Below, in pieces: positions 39,737 to 46,907 of a stretch of DNA of 46,907 bases. Source of the DNA: Paraburkholderia graminis C4D1M. Its GTDB lineage: Bacteria > Pseudomonadota > Gammaproteobacteria > Burkholderiales > Burkholderiaceae. The position numbers and the translations under genes were made by a program. The stretch spans positions 1 to 46,907 of the forward strand of contig NZ_ABLD01000034.1 in NCBI RefSeq assembly GCF_000172415.1. Direction: 5' to 3'. The stretch's first letter is position 1. Each line of letters begins with the position of its first letter. The notes below the pieces were generated by a model. The model was not told the DNA's origin. It made no database searches and saw nothing but the letters and a program-made list of their open reading frames with translations.

Positions 39737-42478
39737 ATGACGGATTTATCCAGCGGCAGTAAGCAGTTTCAGTCAGTGAACAATCAGAACAGTGCGGGTA
39801 CGGAGCGTCAGGATGTCGATCCGCAGGAAACCGCAGAATGGCTGGAAGCACTGAGTGGTGTCGTCGCACATGTCGGCCGGGACCGCGCACAGTTTCTGTT
39901 CGATAAACTCGCCGGGCATGCCGTGTCGTTAGGCATCGAATCGACGCGGACCAACGTGACTCCATATCAGAACACTATTCCGTTCGAGCAACAGCCGCGT
40001 TATCCCGGCAATCTCGAGCTTGAAGAACGGCTCGCTGCTGCATTGCGCTGGAACGCGCTCGCGATGGTCGTGCGTGCCAACCAGGCTTACGGTGAACTCG
40101 GCGGTCATATCGCAAGCTATGCATCCGCGGCGGACCTGTTCGAAGTTGGCTTCAACCATTTCTTTCGCGCTGCAGCCCCGGGCGGCGAAGCGGGCACCGG
40201 CGATCTGGTGTATTTCCAGCCGCATTCGTCGCCGGGCGTCTATGCGCGTGCCTACCTCGAAGGTTTCCTGTCCGAGGAAAATCTCCAGCATTATCGCCGT
40301 GAGATCGACGGCCCGGGCTTGTGCTCCTATCCGCATCCGTGGCTGATGCCGGACTTCTGGCAGTTCCCTACCGGCTCGATGGGTATTGGTCCGATCAATG
40401 CGATTTACCAGGCGCGCTTCATGCGCTACCTCGCTAATCGCGCTCTCGCGCAAACCGATGGTCGCAAGGTTTGGGGCTTTTTCGGCGACGGCGAAATGGA
40501 CGAGCCTGAGTCAACCGGCGCTTTGTCGTTGGCCGCGCGAGAAGGGCTCGACAATCTGGTCTTCGTCATCAACTGCAATTTGCAGCGGCTCGATGGTCCG
40601 GTGCGCAGCAATGGCCGCATCATCGACGAACTGGAGGCGCACTTTGTCGGCGCTGGCTGGAACGTCATCAAGGTGGTGTGGGGCTCGGACTGGGACGCGC
40701 TGTTCTCGCGCGATCGAACCGGCGCCTTGCTGCGCGCATTCGCGCATACCGTGGACGGCCAGTTCCAGACTTTCTCCGCCAACGACGGCGCGTACAACCG
40801 CGAACGATTCTTCGGTCAGAACCCCGAGTTGGCCGCGCTCGCCGCGCAGTTGAGCGACGACGACATCGACCGTTTGCGCCGGGGCGGCCACGACGTGCGC
40901 AAGCTGCACGCGGCTTACGCGAAGGCGCTGGCGCATCGCGGCCAGCCCACGGTGATTCTCGCGAAAACGATGAAGGGCTTCGGCATGGGCACGTCGGGCC
41001 AGGGACGCATGACCACGCATCAGCAAAAGAAACTCGGCTTCGATGAACTCAGGGCGTTTCGCGATCGGTTCCGTCTGCCACTGACGGACGAGGACATCGA
41101 ACAGGTGAAGTTTTATAAACCTGCAGAAGATAGCCCGGAGATGCAGTACCTGCATGCCCGACGGTCGGCTCTCGGAGGCTATCTGCCGAGGAGGCGGACA
41201 GTCGCTTCGAAGGGGCTGACGGTTCCGCCGATTTCCTCCTGGGGGCAATTCGCTCTGGAGACGGGTGGCCGGGAAATGTCCACGACGATGGCCCTCGTGC
41301 GCATGCTGACCGCGTTGCTCAAGGACAGCGAAGTTGGCCCGCGGGTGGTGCCGATCGTCGCCGACGAAGCGCGTACTTTCGGCATGGCAAACATGTTCCG
41401 CCAGGTCGGTATCTATTCCCCGCTCGGGCAGTTGTACGAGCCGGAAGACCTCGGCTCGATGCTGTATTACCGCGAGGACACGAAGGGGCAGATTCTCGAG
41501 GAAGGCATTTCGGAAGCGGGCGCGGTGTCATCCTGGGTTGCGGCGGCAACCTCGTACAGCGTGCACGATCTGCCGATGTTGCCGTTCTACATTTACTACT
41601 CGATGTTCGGCTTCCAGCGCATCGGCGATCTGATCTGGGCGGCGGCGGATCAGCGCGCGCGGGGCTTCCTGATCGGAGCGACCTCCGGCAAGACGACGCT
41701 CGGCGGCGAGGGCTTGCAGCATCAGGACGGTACGAGCCACCTGGCGGCGTCGACGATACCGAACTGCCGCGCGTACGATCCCGCGTTTGCGTACGAAGTG
41801 GCCGCGATCGTCGACGCAGGTATGCGCGAGATGGTCGAGCAGCAACGCGACGTGTTCTATTACGTGACGGTGATGAACGAGAACTATGCACAGCCGTCGG
41901 TGCCGGGCGGTGATTTGCAGACGCTGCGCGAAGGCATTCTCAGGGGAATTTATCGCCTTCCCGCACAGGAACAGGGAAGGGCGGACGTTAAAGTTCAGCT
42001 ACTCGGGTCTGGCGCGATATTGGGCGAGGTGATTGCCGCGCAGAAGATGCTTCGGGACGACTGGCAGATCGAAGCAGCCGTGTGGAGCGTAACGAGCTTC
42101 AGCGAACTGCAGCGGGACGGGATGAGCTCGGAGCGCGGTGCGCGTTTTGGCGAAGCGACCGAGGCGCCCTACGTCAGTACAGCGCTCAATGCCTCCGTAG
42201 GCCCGATTATCGCCGCTACCGACTATGTGCGCGCAGTGCCTGAACTGATACGTGCCTACGTCCCGCGCCGATATGTGACGCTCGGCACCGATGGTTTCGG
42301 TCGCAGTGACACCCGTCAGGCGTTGCGGGAGTTCTTCGAGGTCGATCGGAAGTCGATCGTGATTGCGGCCCTGAAGGCACTTTTTGATGAAGGCGTCATC
42401 GGTTCTGACGTAGTCGACAAGGCAAGGCAACTTTACGGCATGCACAAACCGATGGGCGCTCCTTCGTGGCTAAAGTGA
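39737..42478 (+). CDS. aceE: Pyruvate dehydrogenase E1 component (homodimeric)
   Basis: This 913-residue protein decarboxylates pyruvate with thiamine diphosphate and passes the acetyl group to E2 lipoyl. The thiamine motif begins GDGEMDEPESTG and ends with VINCNLQRLDGP about 30 residues later. Other landmarks are GGHIASYASAADLFEVGFNH near residue 110 and GEGLQHQDGTSHL near 660, all typical of the AceE type. The start at 39737 was chosen because residues from there resemble the family and GGAG is upstream; the length matches the usual 890-900 plus a longer N-terminal tail. It begins the PDH cluster, followed by aceF and lpdA with unusually large gaps. Confidence 0.95.
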   Translation: MTDLSSGSKQFQSVNNQNSAGTERQDVDPQETAEWLEALSGVVAHVGRDRAQFLFDKLAGHAVSLGIESTRTNVTPYQNTIPFEQQPRYPGNLELEERLAAALRWNALAMVVRANQAYGELGGHIASYASAADLFEVGFNHFFRAAAPGGEAGTGDLVYFQPHSSPGVYARAYLEGFLSEENLQHYRREIDGPGLCSYPHPWLMPDFWQFPTGSMGIGPINAIYQARFMRYLANRALAQTDGRKVWGFFGDGEMDEPESTGALSLAAREGLDNLVFVINCNLQRLDGPVRSNGRIIDELEAHFVGAGWNVIKVVWGSDWDALFSRDRTGALLRAFAHTVDGQFQTFSANDGAYNRERFFGQNPELAALAAQLSDDDIDRLRRGGHDVRKLHAAYAKALAHRGQPTVILAKTMKGFGMGTSGQGRMTTHQQKKLGFDELRAFRDRFRLPLTDEDIEQVKFYKPAEDSPEMQYLHARRSALGGYLPRRRTVASKGLTVPPISSWGQFALETGGREMSTTMALVRMLTALLKDSEVGPRVVPIVADEARTFGMANMFRQVGIYSPLGQLYEPEDLGSMLYYREDTKGQILEEGISEAGAVSSWVAAATSYSVHDLPMLPFYIYYSMFGFQRIGDLIWAAADQRARGFLIGATSGKTTLGGEGLQHQDGTSHLAASTIPNCRAYDPAFAYEVAAIVDAGMREMVEQQRDVFYYVTVMNENYAQPSVPGGDLQTLREGILRGIYRLPAQEQGRADVKVQLLGSGAILGEVIAAQKMLRDDWQIEAAVWSVTSFSELQRDGMSSERGARFGEATEAPYVSTALNASVGPIIAATDYVRAVPELIRAYVPRRYVTLGTDGFGRSDTRQALREFFEVDRKSIVIAALKALFDEGVIGSDVVDKARQLYGMHKPMGAPSWLK

Positions 42479-42604
42479 CAAACGAGCCGACGGATCTTCG
42501 GCGACGCTGATGTGCGTTGCATTGTGTCGGAAGTAGGGATTGCTTCCACTGCGCCGCCAGAAATACTCAATCAGTGTCTGAAAATCTGAAGGCAGATGCC
42601 GGCA

Positions 42605-42717
42605 GTGTATGAAGTCGAAGTACCGTCAAGAGCAAATACACCAACCTGTCGCTGCCTGACCTAAGTGTCAAAGCTGGTGATTATGTAAGAGAAGAACAGA
42701 CGTGGATTGCCATCTAA
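42605..42717 (+). pseudogene. Decayed lipoyl-domain fragments between aceE and aceF
   Basis: In this gap short stretches resemble pieces of a lipoyl domain in different frames. VYEVEVPS (from 42608) looks like a first lipoyl strand; LSVKAGDYVREEQTWIAI (42661-42714, another frame) looks like the second. They are separated by frameshifts and end in a stop at 42715. This suggests a lost lipoyl domain or a duplicated start of aceF. Each piece is short, so chance cannot be excluded. Confidence 0.4.
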
Positions 42718-42764
42718 TACGGCAATCCGCGTTGGATGAACCGTGCCCGACAGCCAGTAACGAC

Positions 42765-44186
42765 ATGCAAGTCAGGGTCAATGTCGACGACACAATATTG
42801 GAGGAATCGTTGATAGCAGTCCAGCAAGACGCGCAAGCCAGTGGCACTGAATCGGCTTCGACCGACCAGGCTGCGCCGCTTGCGGTGGCGACAGCAGCTA
42901 GCGCCCTGATTGAAGTTGAGGTTCCAGATATCGGCGACTACAAAGATATTCCTGTGATCGAAATCTCGGTGAAGGTCGGCGACCGCGTCGAGAAGGAACA
43001 ATCGCTGGTGACGCTCGAATCCGACAAGGCGACCATGGACGTGCCAAGCTCGGTTGCGGGCATGGTCAGAGACGTCAAGGTCAAGCTTGGCGATAGCGTT
43101 TCAGCGGGCACGGTCATCGTAGTAGTCGAAACTCAGGGAGCCGCGGCACCCGTTGCCACGCAACCGGTCGCAGCGCCGCCTGATGTGCCTGCAGTTCCGG
43201 TGCCGACAACTCCCGCGCAAGCGGAGGTATCAATTGTCTCGACTGGTGAGGGCGGCTCTCGTCAAGACAGTCATGCATCGCCGTCGGTGAGAAAGTTTGC
43301 GCGCGAAGTTGGCGTCGACTTGAAGCGCGTGCGTGGCACGGGTCCAAAGGACCGCGTTACGCGAGCCGACGTCAGCGTCTTCGTCAAGGACGTGATGACG
43401 GGCCAGCGCCCGGCGCCCTCTGGTGCGGCTGCGCCCGTTGCCGGTGGCGGCGGGTTGAATCTGTTGCCCTGGCCTAAGGTCGACTTCTCCAGGTTCGGTC
43501 CGGTTGATGCCAGGCCGTTGTCGCGTATCAGGAAGATTTCGGGCGCGAATCTGCATCGCAACTGGGTCACGATTCCGCACGTCACGGTCAACGACGAAGC
43601 GGACATCAGCGACCTTGAAACGTTGCGCGTGCAGTTAAACAAAGAAAACGAGAAGGCCGGCGTAAAGGTGACGATGCTGGCATTCGTCATCAAGGCGGTC
43701 GTGGCCGCCCTGAAACGGTTTCCGACATTCAATGCCAGCCTCGACGGCGACAACCTCGTGTTCAAGCAGTATTTTCACATCGGCTTTGCCGCGGATACGC
43801 CGAATGGCCTGGTCGTCCCGGTCATTCGCGATGCGGACAAGAAAGGTTTGATCGATATCGCCGGGGAAATGGCCGAGCTGTCGAGGCTCGCGCGCGACGG
43901 CAAGCTTAAGCCGGATCAGATGCAAGGTGGATGCTTCTCGATCTCTTCTTTGGGCGGTATTGGCGGCACTCACTTCACGCCGATCATCAATGCACCGGAG
44001 GTTGCGATTCTCGGGCTGTCGCGTAGTGCGATGAAACCGGTTTGGGATGGCAGGCAGTTTGTTCCACGGCTGATTCTGCCGCTTTCCTTGTCGTTTGACC
44101 ATCGTGTCATCGATGGAGCCGAAGCTGCGCGCTTCAATGCGTATCTAGGTGCAATCCTCGCCGATTTTCGGCGTGTGATTCTTTGA
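42765..44186 (+). CDS. aceF: Dihydrolipoyllysine acetyltransferase E2, single lipoyl domain
   Basis: E2 receives the acetyl group on its lipoyl arm and transfers it to CoA. One lipoyl domain is clear (IEVEVPDIGDYKDIPVIEIS, lipoylated Lys in LESDKATMDVPS), then a Pro/Ala linker, the peripheral subunit-binding domain (ASPSVRKFAREVGVDLKRVR), and the catalytic domain with SFDHRVIDGAEAARF holding the active His and Asp. Unusually, 46 residues precede the lipoyl domain and contain MQVRVNVDDTILEESLIAV, itself like half of a lipoyl domain. Start is uncertain: the ATG at 42765 or a TTG at 42810 with GGAGGAATCG before it. The gap to aceE is far larger than usual. Confidence 0.9.
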   Translation: MQVRVNVDDTILEESLIAVQQDAQASGTESASTDQAAPLAVATAASALIEVEVPDIGDYKDIPVIEISVKVGDRVEKEQSLVTLESDKATMDVPSSVAGMVRDVKVKLGDSVSAGTVIVVVETQGAAAPVATQPVAAPPDVPAVPVPTTPAQAEVSIVSTGEGGSRQDSHASPSVRKFAREVGVDLKRVRGTGPKDRVTRADVSVFVKDVMTGQRPAPSGAAAPVAGGGGLNLLPWPKVDFSRFGPVDARPLSRIRKISGANLHRNWVTIPHVTVNDEADISDLETLRVQLNKENEKAGVKVTMLAFVIKAVVAALKRFPTFNASLDGDNLVFKQYFHIGFAADTPNGLVVPVIRDADKKGLIDIAGEMAELSRLARDGKLKPDQMQGGCFSISSLGGIGGTHFTPIINAPEVAILGLSRSAMKPVWDGRQFVPRLILPLSLSFDHRVIDGAEAARFNAYLGAILADFRRVIL

Positions 44187-44196
44187 GGTGGTGATT

Positions 44197-44216
44197 GCGC
44201 GGGGCGCTGGTTTTTT
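44197..44216 (+). terminator. Weak terminator-like hairpin after aceF
   Basis: GCGC pairs with GCGC around a GGG loop and is followed by six T. It is small, but the position directly after aceF fits partial termination before lpdA. Confidence 0.45.
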
Positions 44217-44261
44217 CTGTGATCAGCGTTTTTATGTAGAACCTGCTTTGCTGGTGGTCTA

Positions 44262-44365
44262 TTAGTGTCGCCCCTGTGCGGGGCGGCACCTACTTTTCTT
44301 TGTCCCACAGGGACTACCTTCGGGTCGTCTTCCAAAGAAAAGTAGGCAAAAGAAAGGCGCGTCCT
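44262..44365. repeat. Paraburkholderia-type intergenic inverted repeat
   Basis: A GC-rich hairpin (GCCCCTGTGCGGGGC) is followed by CCTACTTTTCTTTG (44289-44302) and its perfect complement CAAAGAAAAGTAGG (44333-44346). I recognise this as a dispersed intergenic repeat frequent in Paraburkholderia genomes; its function is not known. It lies between aceF and lpdA. Confidence 0.75.
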
Positions 44366-44469
44366 TGGGCGGACTGCAAAGGATGTTTCTGTCCGCCTCG
44401 TTGCCAGCTTTTAGGCTGCAATTTTGTGAGTTCTTCCTTCATCACGGTCAATAAGAGAAGGGGACACTA

Positions 44470-46278
44470 ATGAGTCTCGTCGAAGTAAAAGTGCCGGATA
44501 TCGGTGACTTCAAGGACGTCGATGTCATCGAAGTCAATATCAAAGCGGGCGATGTCATCGAGAACGAGCAGGCGCTCATGACGCTGGAGTCGGATAAGGC
44601 TTCCATTGAAGTGCCCAGCGATGCGGCAGGCACGGTCAAGGAAGTTCGTGTCAAAGCCGGCGACAAAGTCTCGCAAGGTACGGTGATCGCGCTCGTCGAA
44701 ACGTCGGCGGATGCGGCACCGGCAAAAGATGCCCCGAAGGCCCCGGCGAAGGAGCCGGAGAAAGCATCGGCACAAGCGGACGCGAAACCGCAGGCGGCAG
44801 CGGCGGCTCCAGCCGAAGCTGCTACGCCCGCACCGCAGGCAGGCAGTTTCTCTGGTAACGCGGATATCGAATGCGACATGCTGGTGCTCGGTTCGGGCCC
44901 CGGTGGCTATTCGGCGGCATTCCGCTCCGCCGATCTCGGCATGAAGACGGTGCTGGTCGAACGCTATTCGACGCTCGGCGGCGTGTGCCTGAACGTCGGC
45001 TGTATTCCGTCGAAAGCGCTATTGCACACGGCGCTCGTGATCGACGAAGCCGAAGCGCTCGGCTCGCATGGCATCACGTTCGGCAAGCCGCAGATCGATC
45101 TGGACAAGCTGCGTGACTTCAAGTCGGGCGTCGTCAAAAAGCTCACCGGCGGCCTCGCCGGCATGGCGAAGATGCGCAAGGTCGAAGTCGTGACGGGGAC
45201 GGCCTCGTTCGTCGATCCGTATCACATGGAAGTGCAGGTGGACGGCGGCCGGAAGATCGTCAAGTTCAAGCAGGCGATCATCGCGGCGGGCTCGGACGCG
45301 GTGAAGCTGCCGTTCATTCCGCAGGATCCGCGCGTGGTCGATTCGACCGGCGCGCTTGAACTGAGGCAGATTCCGCAGCGCATGCTGGTGATCGGCGGCG
45401 GCATTATCGGTCTGGAAATGGCGACGGTGTACGCAACGCTCGGCGCGAAGATCGACGTGGTCGAAATGCTCGACGGTCTGATGGCGGGCGCGGATCGCGA
45501 TCTGGTCAAGGTCTGGGAAAAGTACAACAGCAAGCGTTTCGCCAACGTCATGCTGAAGACGAAGACCACGGCGGCCGAAGCGAAAGACGACGGTATCTAC
45601 GTGTCGTTCGAAGGCGAAAAGGCCCCGGCCGAAGCGCAGCGCTATGACCTCGTGCTGGTGGCGGTCGGCCGTACGCCGAACGGCAAGAAGATTAGCGCGG
45701 ACAAGGCCGGTGTCGCGGTGACGGAACGCGGCTTCATCGAGGTCGACAAGCAGATGCGCACGAATGTGCCGCATATCTTCGCGATCGGCGATATCGTCGG
45801 TCAGCCGATGCTCGCGCACAAGGCAGTGCACGAAGCGCACGTCGCCGCCGAAGTCGCGCACGGCGAGAAGGCGTACTTCGACGCGCTGCAGATTCCGTCG
45901 GTGGCGTACACCGATCCGGAAGTGGCGTGGGCGGGCAAGACGGAAGGCCAGTTGAAGGCCGAAGGCATCAAATACGGCAAGGCCGTGTTCCCGTGGGCCG
46001 CATCGGGCCGCGCGATCGCCAATGGCCGCGACGAAGGCTTCACGAAGCTGCTGTTCGATGAGGAAACGCATCGCGTGATCGGCGGCGGCATCGTCGGTCC
46101 GAATGCGGGCGATCTGATCAGCGAAGTTTGCCTCGCGGTCGAAATGGGCGCGGATGCGACGGATATCGGCAAGACGATTCATCCGCATCCGACGCTGGGC
46201 GAATCGATCGGGATGGCCGCCGAGTTGTACGAAGGCGTCTGTACCGACTTGCCGCCAACGCGAAAGTCAGCTCACTAG
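44470..46278 (+). CDS. lpdA: Dihydrolipoamide dehydrogenase E3 with N-terminal lipoyl domain
   Basis: This 602-residue protein carries one N-terminal lipoyl domain (VEVKVPDIGDFKDVDVIEVN; Lys in ESDKASIEVPS), an Ala/Pro/Lys-rich linker (about 80-130), then the flavoprotein: the FAD motif DMLVLGSGPGGYSAAFRSAD, redox-active GGVCLNVGCIPSKALLH with the two Cys, a NAD-binding VIGGGIIGLEMATVYATLGA, and the C-terminal HPHPTLGE with the active-site His. This fusion is common in beta-proteobacteria PDH clusters. It is preceded by AAGGGGACACTA before the ATG and 282 bases of intergenic sequence containing the repeat. It reoxidises the lipoyl groups of E2. Confidence 0.95.
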   Translation: MSLVEVKVPDIGDFKDVDVIEVNIKAGDVIENEQALMTLESDKASIEVPSDAAGTVKEVRVKAGDKVSQGTVIALVETSADAAPAKDAPKAPAKEPEKASAQADAKPQAAAAAPAEAATPAPQAGSFSGNADIECDMLVLGSGPGGYSAAFRSADLGMKTVLVERYSTLGGVCLNVGCIPSKALLHTALVIDEAEALGSHGITFGKPQIDLDKLRDFKSGVVKKLTGGLAGMAKMRKVEVVTGTASFVDPYHMEVQVDGGRKIVKFKQAIIAAGSDAVKLPFIPQDPRVVDSTGALELRQIPQRMLVIGGGIIGLEMATVYATLGAKIDVVEMLDGLMAGADRDLVKVWEKYNSKRFANVMLKTKTTAAEAKDDGIYVSFEGEKAPAEAQRYDLVLVAVGRTPNGKKISADKAGVAVTERGFIEVDKQMRTNVPHIFAIGDIVGQPMLAHKAVHEAHVAAEVAHGEKAYFDALQIPSVAYTDPEVAWAGKTEGQLKAEGIKYGKAVFPWAASGRAIANGRDEGFTKLLFDEETHRVIGGGIVGPNAGDLISEVCLAVEMGADATDIGKTIHPHPTLGESIGMAAELYEGVCTDLPPTRKSAH

Positions 46279-46305
46279 CAGGATAAGAAATATTAGGGCG
46301 TTGCA

Positions 46306-46907
46306 ATGAACCACAATCTGGAAGAGTTGGAGACCATCGAGAACGCCGCTGTCAGCGGTGTCGATCTTTTCGGTGCGGAGATGATTGTCGCGGCGCTGCG
46401 CGCAGAGGCTGTCCAATATATTTGGGGATATCCCGGTGGCGCCGCGCTCCCCATTTACGATGCCTTGAGCAAGCAGGATCACGTGAAGCATATCCTGGTG
46501 CGCCACGAGCAGGGTGCCCTGCACGCGGCCGATGGTTTCGCAAGAGCCACTGGCGAGGTGGGCGTGGCACTTGTGACTTCCGGGCCGGGTGTAACCAATG
46601 CCGTTACAGGGATCGCCACGGCGCACTTCGACTCGATCCCGTTGGTTATCATCGCAGCCAATGTTCCGACCAGTGTCATCGGTGAAGACGCTTTTCAGGA
46701 ATGTGACGCGGTTGGTATTACGCGGCCAGTCACCAAGCACAATTTCACGGTGCGGGAGGTCTCGGAACTCCCGAATGTCCTCAAGAAAGCCTTCTATCTG
46801 GCGAAATCGGGACGCCCTGGCCCCGTCCTCGTGGATGTTCCAAAGGACGTCCTTCTGAACCGCGCATCTTCGTCTACCCGCAATCGGTGAAAATCCGCTC
46901 TTACTCG
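46306..46907 (+). pseudogene. Acetolactate-synthase-like gene, N-terminal part, apparent frameshift near window end
   Basis: The frame starts at ATG 46306, 27 bases after lpdA, and codes for the thiamine-diphosphate PYR domain of a large acetolactate synthase subunit: YIWGYPGGAALPIYDAL, RHEQGALHAADGFARATG (catalytic Glu), ALVTSGPGVTNAVTGIATAH, GRPGPVLVDVPKDV. The frame then stops at 46890. In the next frame down (-1), from about 46854, the sequence SEPRIFVYPQSVKIRSYS continues what the family expects, so one base seems missing between 46849 and 46857. The gene continues past the window. The position beside a pyruvate dehydrogenase suggests control of pyruvate use. An error in the sequence is possible. 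Confidence 0.8.

Noticed and set aside
39585..39965. Longer Lrp start
   Set aside because: The frame is open to 39965 but overlaps the aceE start and lacks Lrp family sequence; the HTH begins right after the ATG at 39584.
44197..44216. Strong terminator between aceF and lpdA
   Set aside because: The stem is only four pairs; kept as a weak feature, not as evidence that lpdA is a separate transcript.
45019..46188. Long minus-strand frame opposite lpdA
   Set aside because: It is 389 codons but is a GC-rich shadow of lpdA with a biased His/Arg composition.
1..46907. tRNA, rRNA or riboswitch genes
   Set aside because: No cloverleaf, conserved rRNA segment or known riboswitch core was recognised on either strand by eye.

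Overview
The window looks like a chromosomal or megaplasmid segment from a Burkholderiaceae bacterium, most likely Paraburkholderia or a close relative. The reasons are the high GC content, a MexEF-OprN/BpeEF-type efflux operon, a pyruvate dehydrogenase cluster whose E3 carries its own lipoyl domain, IS66/IS91/IS3 insertion sequences, and an intergenic inverted repeat (44262-44365) of the kind common in Paraburkholderia. No rRNA, tRNA or CRISPR array was seen.

Layout. (1) 1-1008: the end of a galactose-oxidase-like (DUF1929) gene overlapping a small secreted cytochrome c. (2) About 1009-18800: a mosaic accessory island. It opens with a tyrosine recombinase (minus strand) and a tightly overlapping three-gene Tn7-like transposition operon: a TnsA-TnsB fusion, a TnsC-like protein and TniQ. 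Behind these lie an XRE regulator with a nitrilase-like protein, an AbiEi-type antitoxin, a complete IS66 element with an 8-bp target duplication, a coiled-coil protein, a DUF2384/MbcA-like antitoxin, a truncated GlxA-type gene, and an IS91-family element carrying its own tyrosine recombinase. (3) 19077-26309: an RND efflux operon (adaptor, pump, outer-membrane channel) and a LysR regulator; the channel gene carries a one-base frameshift. (4) 26259-30354: haem O synthase, a CopD/HemJ-like protein, DUF3817, a GlxA regulator, a tiny membrane protein and a SCO copper chaperone. This is an oxidase-assembly set without oxidase subunits. (5) 30373-31702: a complete IS3-family (IS2-like) element with a 5-bp target duplication and a canonical A_AAA_AAC frameshift site. 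(6) 31827-38773: stand-alone SDR, MFS, NAD(P)H oxidoreductase/LysR divergent pair, DJ-1/PfpI hydratase-like protein and two small unknowns. (7) 39057-46907: an Lrp regulator divergent from aceE, aceF and lpdA, followed by an acetolactate-synthase-like gene that is frameshifted near the window end.

The most unusual system is the transposition module at 1399-8281. The TnsA domain of the TnsAB fusion lacks the Glu and Lys of the nuclease active site. The TnsC-like partner has lost both its Walker A lysine and its Walker B acidic pair. The TnsB DDE triad and the TniQ zinc ligands are intact. If functional, it would cut only one strand per end, giving cointegrates, and would run without a normal ATPase; the adjacent tyrosine recombinase is then a natural candidate resolvase. 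I could not locate its terminal repeats by eye. Other points of interest are decayed lipoyl-domain fragments between aceE and aceF, a nitrilase-fold protein without its triad coupled to an XRE regulator, an AbiEi antitoxin whose coupled downstream frame is cut by IS66, and the oxidase-assembly cluster with an uncatalogued 51-residue membrane protein.
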